From contig NC_082406.1 in the NCBI RefSeq assembly GCF_004011695.2, forward strand, positions 558,001-622,000: a DNA stretch of 64,000 bases, read 5' to 3'. Under the pieces are notes generated by a model. The model did no database searches, was not told the origin of the DNA, and saw only the letters and a list, made by a program, of their open reading frames with translations. Source of the DNA: Ascochyta rabiei. Taxonomy: Eukaryota > Ascomycota > Dothideomycetes > Pleosporales > Didymellaceae. The number at the start of each line of letters is the position of its first letter. Position 1 is the stretch's first letter. The position numbers and the translations under genes were made by a program. Positions 21,724 to 33,757 of this stretch are shown piece after piece.

Positions 21724-22935
21724 ATGCCCGAAAACACTCCTCTTCTCGGACAGTCGCGAAACGGCAACGGAAAGAATGAGCTCTCATGGAGCCAGCGGCT
21801 ACGACACTTCACATGGAGCTGGTATGAGGTTACGATGTCGACGGGCGCTCTCGCAACGCTGATCGGCCAACAACCCTACAAATTCCCCGGTGTCGATGCC
21901 ATTGGATGGGCATTCGCTATCCTGAACATTGTACTTTTCGTTGTGTTCACTGGATGTATCGTTTACCGGTTCTCCACCGGTAGCGGTAGACTGTCACGAA
22001 GTCTTCACCACCCTCATGAGAGCTTCTTCTTTGGCGCCTTCTTCGTGAGCCTCGCACTTATCTTGTACTGCGTTGACCTTTTCGTTGTCCCGCTGTGTGG
22101 AGAATGGCTGCTCACAACCATTATGGTGTTGTACTGGACCTACGCGGGCATCGTCGCCCTAGTGGCAGTGTTGCAGTATCACATCATCTTTGACCGCATA
22201 AAGCTTCCAGTCACGAACGCCCTACCCGCTTGGATTCTGCCAATGTATCCGTTCCTTATGCTTGGTGTGCTGGGCAGTGCGCTTCTCAAAAGTCAGCCGT
22301 CAGATGCTGGTCTCCCTATATTTATTGGAAGTATTGCTTTCCAAGGCCTGGGCTGGACTATCGCGTTCTTTATTCTGACAATCTATGTCACACGCCTAGT
22401 CAATAGCAATCTCCCGGTGCCATCGAAACGCCCGGCCATGTACGTTGCTGCGGGACCGGCGGCCTACACTGCGAACACGTTTGTCGTGCTCGGTATGGAA
22501 GCACCAAAGCACATTCCGAAAGGCTTCCTCGACATCGACTCTATCCCAGTTGGCGACGTCTTCAAGGTTGTCGGTATTACCGTCGGTATCTTTCTCTGGC
22601 TGGCGTCATTCTGGTTCAGCGCACTGAGCACTGTCGGTGTCCTGATCTCGTTGAAAGAGTCACACTTCACGCTCAACTGGTGGGCATTTATCTTCCCGAA
22701 TGTTGGCCTAGTCATTGCACTTCTCAAGATTGCAGAGGCTCTGAAACTTAGCAGCGTGCAGATGATCTGCAGCGGAGCGACACTTGTACTGACTCTGGCC
22801 TGGGTGGGTTTGGCAATTATGAACGTTCGTGCTCTTGCGCGGAAGGAGGTGCTATGGCCTGGTCAGGATGAAGATATGGAAGATATCGACGGCAGCCCAG
22901 AGGACATGGACGGCGAGAGGAACAGTGACGAGTGA
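21724..22935 (+). CDS. TDT-family C4-dicarboxylate / malic acid transporter (Mae1/SLAC1 type)
   Basis: A single exon gives 403 aa. About ten TM helices follow a short N-terminus starting MPENTPLLG. The family motif around TM1 (LRHFTWSWYEVTMSTGALA) is typical of the tellurite-resistance/dicarboxylate transporter (Voltage-dep anion channel) family, which includes yeast malate permease Mae1 and plant SLAC1. Another family-like stretch is GPAAYTANTFVVLG in the later half, and HFTLNWWAFIFPNVGL near TM9. The C-terminus is acidic (DEDMEDIDGSPED). It probably moves malate or other dicarboxylates, or a small anion, over the plasma membrane. The gene stands intact between two broken ones. Confidence 0.93.
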   Translation: MPENTPLLGQSRNGNGKNELSWSQRLRHFTWSWYEVTMSTGALATLIGQQPYKFPGVDAIGWAFAILNIVLFVVFTGCIVYRFSTGSGRLSRSLHHPHESFFFGAFFVSLALILYCVDLFVVPLCGEWLLTTIMVLYWTYAGIVALVAVLQYHIIFDRIKLPVTNALPAWILPMYPFLMLGVLGSALLKSQPSDAGLPIFIGSIAFQGLGWTIAFFILTIYVTRLVNSNLPVPSKRPAMYVAAGPAAYTANTFVVLGMEAPKHIPKGFLDIDSIPVGDVFKVVGITVGIFLWLASFWFSALSTVGVLISLKESHFTLNWWAFIFPNVGLVIALLKIAEALKLSSVQMICSGATLVLTLAWVGLAIMNVRALARKEVLWPGQDEDMEDIDGSPEDMDGERNSDE

Positions 22936-23124
22936 GCATTGAAGATGCAATCAAGTGGGGGAAAGAAGGGTACTTTCTCATTCACAGCTTACTAGCGCTG
23001 TTCGTCAGGGCGCTCATTCAAGGCGGTGCTAGTGACAAGGCACACACTCAAATCACGAGGAAAACCTAGCGGGTAAATTACTTCACTCGCATTCCCTTCC
23101 CAAACCTCGCAACATCACTACAAA

Positions 23125-23382
23125 ATGTCAGCGTACTTGGACCTACCCGTTGCAATCAATACTATGGTCTGCACCATGTGCGGTACGGAGTCGTTTGCAT
23201 GTTTAGCCGAACTTTTTGCTTGTCCTATCTGTGGTGATTGTGATTTTGCATTTCCAGAGTTTATTGTTGGTGGCTATCAGAGCACCACCGATACGGAAGA
23301 GGGAATCCACGAAGATGACGCTAGGACAGGAGGTCGGGGAAAGAAGAGAAAGAGATCTCTGAGCAATGATGAACTCTCGTGA
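23125..23382 (+). CDS. Small CxxC (zinc-ribbon-like) protein
   Basis: 85 aa, ATG in a good context (CAAAATG). Cysteines are paired as CTMC (about residues 16-19) and CPIC-GDC (about 33-39), spaced like a small zinc ribbon. The second half is acidic, then ends in a basic nuclear-signal-like patch (GKKRKRSLS). There is no known family. A nuclear or regulatory role is only a guess. It could be missed by annotation because of its size. Confidence 0.55.
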   Translation: MSAYLDLPVAINTMVCTMCGTESFACLAELFACPICGDCDFAFPEFIVGGYQSTTDTEEGIHEDDARTGGRGKKRKRSLSNDELS

Positions 23383-23579
23383 GAACCTTGGTACTCAAAA
23401 ATTGTACTTAGGTGTGGACGGTTTCAGAATGCTGAGCCTGAAATCAGCCTCGCAGCTTCAGGCGAGCCGTGGGATCTGCGTAACCTCAGACCATCAGGCA
23501 CACAGCAAAACCGACATTTGAATATCTATCATGCGTGCTGTCACCACATTTGCACCTACAGCCTGCCAGGAAAAACATC

Positions 23580-24345
23580 ATGGACCCTTTTGATCACGAA
23601 TGGTGGATTCGAGCAACTTGTCGAGCGAAATATTTGCACCTGGAAAGTCCATCACCAATGGATCAAACAGTATGGTGCACGATTATCATCATTGTTTTCA
23701 CAATCCTACTAGGATGTTTTGCGCGTTCAGAAGATTGCCTTGTGAGCTGGGAAAACTGCGTACCGAGGTTGTTACCCGATATCACAACGAACAAAACACA
23801 GACCGACCGCTCCTTCGACAACTGCAACGATGCCCAGTCAGACTTTCCACAGCGGATGCACAGTACCGAGAACAAAGAGCAAACTTACGTTGCCACACTC
23901 CGCGAAAACCTGTTCCTTCCAGCATCGACATTATTACGTCTGCTCATTTCGACACTCTTACTATTTATTACCCGTCCTAGCTGCCTTTCGCATCCGCATG
24001 CTCGACGCCATCACAACTATTCCGCTTCAAGAAGAATGTGTATCTGTCATACACCCTGCCTCGCCCAACTGGATTGGCATCTGGCTCTTTAGTATTTTCC
24101 CGTTCATCAGCTCATATTCTGCATTCATGCTCGTCGTTGACGATGCGATTCTGACATGGCGTGCGGAAAGTTTCGGTCATGAGCCATGGGGGAAGATGTA
24201 TTTTTAGCCGCCTGGATTTCCATTTGCTGCTATAATACTTGCTGCTACTGCGCTCATTGGAGGTCTTACCTTTCTTGCGCAGTACATCACAACGGCCGTG
24301 TTGAGACTAAGGGGGCGATGGGAAGTATCTATAGAGACGATCTGA
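23580..24345 (+). pseudogene. Broken multi-pass membrane protein gene
   Basis: ATG 23580 begins a protein-like reading (MDPFDHEWWIRA) with a hydrophobic segment, then reaches ATLRENLFLPASTLLRLLIS. Around 23965-23980 coding character moves to the next frame (LAAFRIRMLDAITTIPLQ, IGIWLFSIFPFISSYSAF, HEPWGKMYF). An in-frame TAG at 24205-24207 interrupts it. After the stop the same frame continues with a strong TM helix (PFAAIILAATALIGGLTFLA) and a basic end, stopping at TGA 24343-24345. One frameshift and one nonsense change are thus enough to explain it. Family not recognised; four or so TM segments. Confidence 0.65.
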
Positions 24346-25069
24346 GGGCAGGAAGAGATGGTACCCACGACGATCGAAAACGCTAATATGCATCGTGGAC
24401 ATACAGGTGGATGATGATGACACAGCAGACAGTTTTGAGCTTCGAACGATGGTTTATGAGCAGCTTTATCCCGGGTCGACTGGGTTCTGTACAGTAATTT
24501 TGTACAGTATGTTTGACTTGATACTATACTGTTTTAATGAATATGATTAACCGCATAACGTGACGACAAGTTGGACGTTCGGCGGTTTTGAGCAACTGTA
24601 AATTTGCGTGCTCCTGGGAAGTCCAAGAGCGTATGGTTGACTGATGGGCTTTTCATCATTGGGCAAGCCAATGTGCTTTTGAGAAAACGGAACGACAGCG
24701 TACTGAAAGCAGAAGGCGAAAATCATTTCCCCGCGCTTGAGCTACTCATGCAACGACTTGCTAACGCCGAAAGGGGTTCTTACTGCGAGTTGATGGCAGG
24801 GATACTGAAGTGAGGGTTTACAGAAATCGTTTGAATATGTCAAGCGTAAACAACTCAGGATACTGATCATCGTACGGAGCAAAAGACCAAGCAATTTAGA
24901 GCTGCAGAAACCTGTACAGAAGAATAAACACTCACAATATGGCTGCCTTGATTTAGTTAGCTGACAGGCACGATGAGGATCAAAGACCGGTATGATCTAT
25001 GTAACATATTGCACGGATTCAACTAAAAGCCTCCAGGCTTTGGCAAGTGGGAATAGAGCCGACAGATCG
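24346..25069. other. Intergenic
   Basis: A 69-codon plus-strand frame at 24604..24813 starts at TTG and looks only weakly protein-like. It may be another remnant. Nothing else is seen. Confidence 0.4.
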
Positions 25070-26787
25070 TTATGATGCTTTGGTTTCAGCTGGACTACCC
25101 CATCCATGGTCGATGCGACACCATGCCCCCTCCGCAGTCCTTCTGGAAGCAAGTATTTCTGTCTTCACGCTTCTTGCCATTTTTTCTCGACTTACCCATT
25201 CCGTGACGGCTTGCCCAGTCTCATGCGCGTTCAGCTTCCAGCTCGTGTCATCCCTGTGCTTATTCTCTCTCAACCAACGCATCAATTGCACCGGCACTAT
25301 GCCTGCGGGCATGTTCTGCAGGGACTGATTGTCCGCAGGAATCCAACCCTGGAAGAAGTTCAGGTATGTAATGCGCCGCCATGCGCCATTCCAATCTGGA
25401 CCGGGGGACACTTCATGATACTGCCATTCTTCTGGATCATGAGCAGATCTGGAGACAGAATAAAGAGAGTCTGAACGCCAAGTCAACGCCTTCAGCCAGT
25501 TGCAGCCTTCCAAGTCGAGCCATTGCAAGGAGTATGTATTGACGGAGAGTCGGCGCAGGATGTTTGTAGCTTCATGCCAGTCATCATCGAGATCAGAGTA
25601 AAAGTGCGATCCGCCAAGAGACACCGTGGTGATGTTCGAAACCATGGAGGTTGTCGCAGCATTGGGAGTCGTAGATGGCCGGGGCCAGTGTGCGAGGGAG
25701 AGGTGCGTGATCTTGTTCAGATATGGCGAAAGCTTGAGTAGCTCGGGCCAAGACGCCCAAGCGCCAGGATGCGCAAGCGACAATCTGCTGAGATTAGTGA
25801 AAAACGGGGTCATGAGTGCCGCTGTCGGGACAGGCTGAGCGGTGGCTGGGCCTTCTGCTTCATCTTCTTCCTCCCAAGATTCAGCAACCTCGACTGCTTT
25901 TCCCTTCCCTTTGACCGCAGTTGCTTCCTCGATTTGCAAATCTTCAAAGGCCGGAAGTTGCATGGTCTGTCGTTTGAGACATTTCCCCACGTCGCCAATT
26001 GTGAAAGCCTCGTTCAAAAGTCCAGTGAGATCCATGAAACAGATCTCGTCCCAGCCTGATGTGCCAGTGCCTTCTTCATTCTGAAATAGAATCCTGAATG
26101 ACTTGAAGTCTAAGCATGCTTTCGGCCCGTAAGCACCCATGTAGCTCAGTAGAGCTTCTCTCAAGGCCATTGGTATTGTAGGAATATAGTGTTGTTCAAA
26201 CTCGGAGAGTTCTTCCCAATGCAACGCGAATTTTCGTAGGCAGTGATGTGCAAGACTTCGGTTTGGCGGTAGACGCTGTATATCTGTTAGTGAGCTGTTG
26301 CTACAATCCCGAGTGTGAAAGTACGTACCTTGTACTTGTCGTTTGTCACGCTGGCGAGCATGCAGAACCTTGGTGCACTTCGCTCACTGCTAGATTGTTG
26401 ACCCCTCATCTTCCTCGCATAATCTGGGGCATGCCGACTCGACAGAAGCCAACTAGTGGGCGCTGCTGGACCAGGTGGTGGCCTTGCGCCGCCAACTGCT
26501 CGCCGCGGGCGCAGGCCTGGCTTTGGTTTAGGAGCGTTAACCTCGGGTATATGCAAGATGCGCCGCAGGTCTGGCGGGACGGTGCGGCTGCTTACTACCG
26601 AAGTGAGCTCATCTCTTTGTTCTGGTGTTGCTCGTGGCGTCTGCTCGCGCCGAAGATGTTGTATGCGTTGGTTGACAGTCTGCGGTTCTGATGGTGTCGA
26701 GGATGAAGAAGCTCGTGAGCTTTGGAGCGACGGATGGACATAGGATGGCCTGGCTTGCGTGTAGGCCGGCGCATGCTTCTTGGGCAT
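25070..26787 (-). CDS. LRR-like conserved fungal protein of unknown role
   Basis: Exons 26787..26329 and 26275..25070 (GTACGT donor, TACAG acceptor, phase 0) give 554 aa. The first about 150 residues are Ser/Pro/Arg-rich and look disordered (MPKKHAPAYTQARPSY; LRRILHIPEVNAP; ARPPPGPAAPTSWL). Exon 2 begins with a helical block (LAHHCLRKFALHWEELSEFEQHYIPTIPMALREALLSYMG), which is the best conserved-looking part. Several leucine-rich repeat-like segments follow (LSRLSLAHPG; ITHLSLAHWPRPS; LQWLDLEGCNWLKAL; ITYLNFF). An acidic insert (SWEEEDEAEG) lies before the repeats. The layout suggests a protein-interaction scaffold. No enzyme motif is visible. Confidence 0.82.
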
Positions 26788-28123
26788 GGTAGGGTACCAA
26801 CTACCGCTGTGCGAGCGTCAAAAGGTACGGAGCTGTTGATGGGTGATGAGCAATGGTGGTAAGCGCAGATCAACGACTATGAGTCAACGCTCAAAGGCCT
26901 GGCTACTTTCGGGCTCGTGTGCTAATGTAGTGATGTGAGAGGTCAGGCAATTAGAGAACGTGAGTCACACGGAGGCATCGTGTTGTGAATGGTGGGTGAA
27001 TGGCGAGCTCATCTTCGATGTGTCGAAGTTCGTCATGACGCCACAGTCTCGAACGCATGTTCGGTGGTCCGCACTTTGCACTTGCTGATGTTGATCCGCA
27101 CGTGATGTGCACCTACACACATGCAAACGTGAGTAGTCGAGCGTGTTGCAACTCAGTGCATGTGAATAGCACTGTGTGTGTGTCCGAGGTCTGTGAACGC
27201 GACGCGTTGGCCTTTGAGGAAGATGCTTGGCGTGCATGGGCCTCATTGCTTTTTCCACCTCCAGCTCCTTATCGTGATCAAGTCACTCAACCGTGGAGCT
27301 GCAGCTCAACAACATGCAATCACCTGCGTATGCATGCGCTCCTTTGTTCTTTCTCTATTTGTCCATTTCGACTGTGCTATGCACTTCTGGTGAAGCTTGA
27401 TCGACGGTGCGCTGCGGATTGAAGTGAATGGCTATCATTCCAGCTATCCCACCCACACTACGAAGTTTGCTTCATATACGTATACGAATGATGCGTCGGC
27501 CTGTCTCCTGACTATCTTGCTCGAGATTGGATGTCTCTCTCGAAGACAGCGGCACCCCCGCTGTGGCGTTTCAAGCTGTGGTTGAGCCACGGATAAGGGG
27601 GTCTGGACGGCCCGCTGTCAGATTTTAAGTGTATTATTGCACAGTACCATAGTAGGTAACGGACTTGACTCCTGAGCTCCTGAGTGTCTGCCACGACATG
27701 CTTACACTCAACCGTCTGGTCTGATGTCCAGAATACCGGTACAAGATTAATTACATTTGCATCATGCAGAGGAATGGAGGACCGTTACACCAGGCCACCT
27801 AGGGGTCCAAGCTGGAGCCACGCAACCCCTGGAACCCTAAAATTATCCTCAGCTGCCACTTTCCCCTACGGGGCATTGATGCGGGAAGGATCAGCGAGTT
27901 CCTAACTCCCGTGCAGCGTGGCTTGTGGGCCGTCATGGATGCTGTTTCCTGTTCTTTTTTCGGCGGTCCTCAATTTCACTTCCACTTCACTTACACCATG
28001 CCATAGCCCTCCTTTCTGCGTTCTGCTGCTTCGTCACTGTGCACTACCTCTAATTCTAGTCATGCTTTTGCAGCCTTGTTAAGCGACACAATAGACTCAT
28101 CCTCTCGCTCACGATCAGAAACG
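26788..28123. other. Divergent intergenic region
   Basis: Promoter region shared by the LRR-like gene (minus) and the PGAP4-like gene (plus). Only short ORFs occur; nothing with a domain. Confidence 0.5.
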
Positions 28124-29449
28124 ATGCATTTCTCAGCGCGCGTAGTTACCGGCCTCGTCGCCTTTATCGCCATCACCATTCTCTACACGATCAATGCTGT
28201 CTCCGCACGCGACCCTACCTCGTTCTTCTTCAACCCTCGCAAAGGATATGCGGCACGATATTCTGCCATTCGACGTCAGCAGGCCGAAGATTTCCTGCAG
28301 GCCTACCACGATGCGCCAAGCCACGAAATTGTCAAAGCTGGACACGAGAGAAATAGAAAGTTATGTGTCGGCATACCTTCCTTCAAGCGTGAAGGAGTGC
28401 ACTACTTGCGAGATACCGTAGGCTCGCTATTGGAAGGCTTGACACCGGAAGAGCGACAGGAGATGTACCTCATAGTGTTCATACCACACTCAAACCCGAA
28501 CGTACACCCCGAATATAATGAGGCTTGGCTACCGGGATTGGCGGACCAGGTGTTGACGTATGAGTTTGGCGACGACCAGATGCAACATATCCGCAATATG
28601 GAACGACAGGGTGGTCTATACGTTGAGAAGGCTCTGTTTGATTACAGATATCTGCTCTCAGCATGCACCGAACAATTTACACCTTACATTGCCATGGTGG
28701 AGGACGATGTTGTAGCAATGGATGGATGGTATCACCGTACGATGGCTGCCATCAGCGAGGCTGAACAGCAAGCTGCAGAACGTCACGCAAGGGCCGACTT
28801 CCTCTACCTACGCCTGTTTTACACGGAAGAGTTCCTTGGCTGGAACGCTGAGGATTGGAGGACCTACCTGTATTACTCGTTGTGGGTAGCCAGCATACCC
28901 ACCGCGATCCTGCTCTTCGTACGCTGCGCTCGACCTACGACAAAACTCTCCCTCACGATCACCACGCCTCGGTCAGTCGCCACGATTTATGCTGTCACTG
29001 GGGCCAGTATCCTCATTTTTTTCGGTATGGGCCGCAATACCGTTCTTCCCCTACCCACTGGAGTCGCGGAAATGTCTGAGTTTGGATGCTGCGCCCAAAG
29101 CTTTGTCTTCCCTCATCTCAAAGCCTTGGCGCTTGTTGACTACTTCAAAGATCGGCGTCTGGGATTTGTCGACGTGCTCACGGAAGACTATGCGAACGAG
29201 CGAGGTGAGCTACGCTACGCTATGACGCCAGGAGTCATGCAGCATATTGGCAAGAAGAGCAGCAAGATCGACGACTATGGACCACAGAGTAAGTGGGGTA
29301 GAAGCGTTGCAGAGAAGATCTGGAGCTTCACGTTTGAGAGGTTTGATTGGATGAAGTTACGGCAAGAGCATGAAAACAATGCGAGGGACAGAAGAGACGC
29401 GAAGGCTGATAGAGAGGCTCAGTTCGCCAATCAGCAAGCCAGTGTCTGA
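28124..29449 (+). CDS. PGAP4/TMEM246-like GPI-glycan glycosyltransferase
   Basis: A single exon gives 441 aa. An N-terminal TM (residues about 8-27) is followed by a luminal region, then a GT-A-like domain with the metal-site motif EDDV at 193-196 (AMVEDDVVAMDGWYHRTM). Two further TM helices (about 249-267 and 285-303) sit close together within the domain, and a C-terminal part follows (TPGVMQHIGKKSSK). One N-terminal TM plus a tandem TM pair inside a GT-A fold is the described architecture of PGAP4, a Golgi enzyme that adds GalNAc to GPI anchors in animals. The fungal protein probably modifies GPI glycans or a related glycan in the Golgi. The start at 28124 places the TM at the N-terminus; the frame is open upstream without an ATG. 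Confidence 0.8.
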   Translation: MHFSARVVTGLVAFIAITILYTINAVSARDPTSFFFNPRKGYAARYSAIRRQQAEDFLQAYHDAPSHEIVKAGHERNRKLCVGIPSFKREGVHYLRDTVGSLLEGLTPEERQEMYLIVFIPHSNPNVHPEYNEAWLPGLADQVLTYEFGDDQMQHIRNMERQGGLYVEKALFDYRYLLSACTEQFTPYIAMVEDDVVAMDGWYHRTMAAISEAEQQAAERHARADFLYLRLFYTEEFLGWNAEDWRTYLYYSLWVASIPTAILLFVRCARPTTKLSLTITTPRSVATIYAVTGASILIFFGMGRNTVLPLPTGVAEMSEFGCCAQSFVFPHLKALALVDYFKDRRLGFVDVLTEDYANERGELRYAMTPGVMQHIGKKSSKIDDYGPQSKWGRSVAEKIWSFTFERFDWMKLRQEHENNARDRRDAKADREAQFANQQASV

Positions 29450-30812
29450 ACCAGACCCCAGAACTTACGGAATGAACGCAATCTACGTCTCATGCTTTCG
29501 ACTTTAGGCATCGAGGAACAAGATACATCAGGCGCTGAATGCCAGCATACACGATCCAGTTTATCCACATACACAGGTATCGACGACGAGCTTGGAGAAC
29601 CGGGGAACGCCTTGCGACTGCACTCTAATCTCAGCGTACCAGGGACAAGGCTGCCCCAGACGCGGTTTGGAGATGCCGGGCACAAGGCTCTCAGGAGAAT
29701 CTGCTCTGGCTAATCAGCTCAAAGCAAACAACCATACGGCACATGGGCTGCATAAAGGCAACATGTTGAGACAGGGAGAGTAAGCCGCGGATCATAATGT
29801 AATCATAAACGAGAGGATATCGTAATCGTTATTCAGCACGTCTCTGTTGTCTAAGCCACGATGGATTGCGAGTTTCACCGACACTCCTTCAGAGTTGTTG
29901 CATTGCATGAGTCCTTTGAGACCTCGCTTAGGTTCTCGTAAGCTCTATACGAACATTGAATCGCATGACGCCATGTCCAGATTCCCCTTCGAATAGAACA
30001 GCAGGTAGCGTCCGGCTTCCGTCTACACGCCAACTAGTGAGGGCGTCGTTTCACGAACTTAGTATATCTGAAATCGTTTGTGCCATGCAGTGCATGCTAT
30101 ACACAAGCAAGCAGCCGAACTATCTATTTTCCAGATCCAAGTAGCCATGGAAGACGGTGCGCCTGGGGTCTTTCCGAGGTTCAAAGATTCGTCTGCAGGA
30201 CTTGCACACCACGCCTCTCAAACCACGCTACGTCCTTGAACAAGCCTCAGATCCTATGTAGACATGCTAAGCCATTGATTTTGGCATTTGATTGCCTTGC
30301 ATGGAGGACCAGTCGACCCCGCACGTCAGCCTGCCAACTGTAACGCCACCACTCCGCCTTGTTGCCTTCCCTCGCCATTGGATGAGTTGGTTGCGAAGCC
30401 TCCCCCAATATCAAGCTGAGGCTGGATCGTAATCATGTAGAACTACCACCAACTGAAGCGCTTAACAGGATGTCCAATCGCATGCATCCCTGCCTACAAG
30501 GTCCTCCACATCACCAGGCGCAGCATCGACCGTCATACAGGAAAGGGCAACACATACAAAATGGTTCTGCCTCGATCGACTGCACGTGTAGACATGCATG
30601 TTCTTGGTATGCTTCGCCAATACAAGCCACTCGTCGAGCAGAATACATGGAAACGCAGAAACCAATCACCAGCAACGTTCAGCAGAGCCGCACTTTAGCA
30701 TTATATGGGGCTGATGTAGTCGTCCGACAGAGGACATGCTCAGTGAGCTAAACCGATCTGCTTGCAAAAACACACCCCCGTCACACATACTGTACATCAA
30801 CAGTTTTTACAC
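29450..30812. other. Intergenic
   Basis: No supported gene. An ATG at 30301 opens about 43 codons but no continuation with splice sites could be found. Confidence 0.45.
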
Positions 30813-32786
30813 ATGGGTTCTGAGTTACCAAGTATCAGGATCTCGCCAGCATCGCCTGCAACAACTTCCTCCAACGACACGATTGAATCTCCAACTAAGG
30901 AGCAAGAAGAGCCCTCAGATGTCTCGTATCTACGCAACTGGAGCAGAGGGGAGGATTACGAGGATCTTGATGATCTTTTGCGACGCGTAGCTATCAAGCA
31001 CGAGGATCAAGGGCATATTGAGTCGTTCTGGTCTTCCCAACTCCTAGCAGCGGTGATGACTCGTGAGCGAATTTTAGAGGAACTGATCCGTCTCAAGGAC
31101 GGATTTGGAGAACGGGCAATAGGCAGTCTTGCTGATGAGATCTCTACAGGATGTCGTAAGATCTTTGCAATTCTGAGTCTACTCGGAAGAGGCAAGTGCG
31201 TTGTGGGGTTCATGCATGACAACATTAAAGATACAGATCTACCTTTGGTTCCGTGCATCAAAGGTCCAGATCGACGCCACGTTCTCGCGCGAAAAACTGT
31301 GCCAGCAGTTCCTCTACGATGTCTGCAAGATTGGCCCACCAACGATCGCAAGTCCTTCAAGGAAATGCAGTATCGGACATCTCCAGAGTTCTTAGACCTA
31401 GCTACTGGTCCTAACACCAGTAGAAGAGAAATACAGCACAAGGAATTCAAACCCACTGCTATAATCCCTCTCATGGAAAGCCAACAGAGAGAGCACGGTG
31501 GTTACGGAATTGTTAGTAGAGTCAAGATCCATCCTCATTGCCACGGCTTCTGCGACATACTCAAGCCGGTAAGTCTTCGATGTACGTCTGTATTCCGTTC
31601 TGATTGGGTATTGTGCACAGATCAAGACCGACCAGTATTTTGCGCTCAAAATGATCATCAAAACACCCAAAGCAAAGCAGACCAACAGCGAAATCGAGTT
31701 CTGGAATGAGGTCAACAGCCTGAAACGTTTCAGTGGCTTTTCACATGAGCACTTGGTGACGCTCTTGATGACTTGGACATTCCAGGACCACTATTATTTG
31801 CTTTTCCCTTTAGCCGAGTGTGATCTGGATCAATACTGGGAGAGAAAGACTATTCCAACCGATTCAACGAACCGGCTGTTGGACTCCAAAACACTGAGCT
31901 GGCTGTTAGAGCAAATGTACGGAATAACAGACGCTCTGAAGCATATACACGACCCACCTGAGAACAACCTATCAATACAGGACCGCTTCGGTAGACACGG
32001 TGACCTTAAACCGGAGAATATACTCTGGTACCGTTCAGCGACACATGCAAATGGTATCTTCGTAATCGCTGATCTCGGCTTGGCAAAACTCAATACTATT
32101 TTGAGTCGCTCAGCAGCACCCAATAACAAGGTACACGCCACACCGCGGTACAGGCCCCCAGAATATGATATCAAAAATGCCAAGATCTCCCGGTCATACG
32201 ACATCTGGACGCTGGGATGTCTTCTCTTGGAGCTGGTGTGTTGGGCTCTTGGAAATAACAAGGATCGACAACGATTTGCCAATGCCCGAATGTCACCTTA
32301 CGTCACTGGTAGTTGTTCTGACATCTTTTTCGATGTCGAACGCAAGAAGAAACGTGCAGATAATACCGAACAGGGCGGGTTCGTCGTTCTAGTGAAGAAA
32401 CAAGTGGCTGAGGTTTGTTAATAAACAGACCCGCCGTCCTGCAATCTACTGACGTGATACAGGAAATCGCAAGACTTCACAATCACCCTAAGTGCACAAT
32501 GTTCCTTCATGATCTCTTGTATATTATCGAAGAAGATATGATCGTCGTACTTTCTGCAACAAAATCGAGGATCAGCTCCTCACGCCTGCTGCACGAGCTA
32601 GGCAATATGCGCATGAGAGTTGATAAAGAAGGCCCGGCGTATTTGCAACTCCCATGCCCCAAACCGCGGTCTCCAATTGTCTACGATCCTGTCGATGCTG
32701 TACTCAGCTTCTCGTTGACTGAAGACGAAGTAAACAAGCTCCACGTACACAGTGGTCGAAGTCAGCGTCCGGGGGAAGTTCGATAG
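30813..32786 (+). CDS. Protein kinase, non-RD (HGD) type, with fungal-specific N-terminal domain (kinase A)
   Basis: Exons 30813..31568, 31621..32412 and 32463..32786, all phase 0, give 623 aa. Residues about 50-225 form a helical domain of unknown function (DLDDLLRRVAIKHEDQ; CRKIFAILSLLG; DTDLPLVPCI). A kinase domain follows with a Gly loop (HGGYGIVSRV), the VAIK lysine in YFALKMI (K262), catalytic loop RHGDLKPENILW (HGD at about 378-380), ADLGLAK in place of DFG, and RYRPPEYD in place of APE. DIWTLGCLLLEL marks helix F. The Arg of HRD is replaced by Gly, so this is a non-RD kinase. Asp of the loop, Lys and Asn are all present, so activity is plausible. The same domain order and the same last two intron positions occur in kinase B at 35851..37982. 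Confidence 0.9.
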
Positions 32787-33757
32787 GCAGACTATATGGC
32801 AAAGTCGGCCCACATCATCTCGACATTATCTAGATCTTTGTTCCATAGATCCGAAACAAATTGACAATCTATGTTCCTCATCCTCCAGTCGTCCTGCAGT
32901 ATTCCGTTCTCCGCCTTATCCTCCTGTAATCCTGATTCGTATTACACATCGTCGTAGTGCCCATACTCTACAGAGCTCTTCATCTTATCCCATTCCTCCT
33001 TCAAGCTGTTAATTCCAGAAGGCTCCTGTCATGGCGCAAAAACCATACCTGAGTCAATGCTCGAGGAAGTGTACATTGGAAAGCCCCGCGTACACACTAG
33101 GACCTGCTTAGACGATGTGTACGAACTTTGCACGGGTAGGGCAAACTTACAGTGACTTGTGCTTTACCGTAACCGAAAACTTTACCAAAATAAACCTCAA
33201 GCGCATGTTGGTCAATGTACCGGCCGGGCACCACATATTTTTTGGCCATGGCTGCTAGAATAACGACTTGAAGATGCGTTTCGCTTCGTGAACACAGCGC
33301 TGTACAGCGACGACCGATGCAAATATTTATTGGATTGTCTGGTGGGTTATTTTATGAGCGACTTTCGTCACGAATAGTGCTGTCTCAGCCTGGCACTGCC
33401 CCGCTGCGACACGGAAGGCTGAGCTGGCAGTGCGACATGGAACCAGAAGACCGGAACAACAACGTGTTGATCAAGATATGCCGCAACAAGGCAGTTTTAT
33501 GCATGTGAATTACAGTAGATATCAAAGGGCAATTTTGCCTTCCCCCAAAACCGGTCGCTTGGTACTACCGTGCCCCACCGGTGAAAGATGGCCCTAGTCA
33601 GTAATCGGCGCCAAGATGCCTCTGGGCTACCTACCTACCAATGGAATGTGGTTTCCTTCTTAATTGTTGTCCCTCTCGTCTCAACTGCAGCTTCGAAAAA
33701 CATGATATCAGCAACCCCAGGGTTCAAGATCATCGTCGCCAACTTTAGTGTTTCGAA
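32787..33757. other. Intergenic inside the kinase/CorA block
   Basis: No gene found; short ORFs only. It should carry the promoter of the CorA-like gene. Confidence 0.45.
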
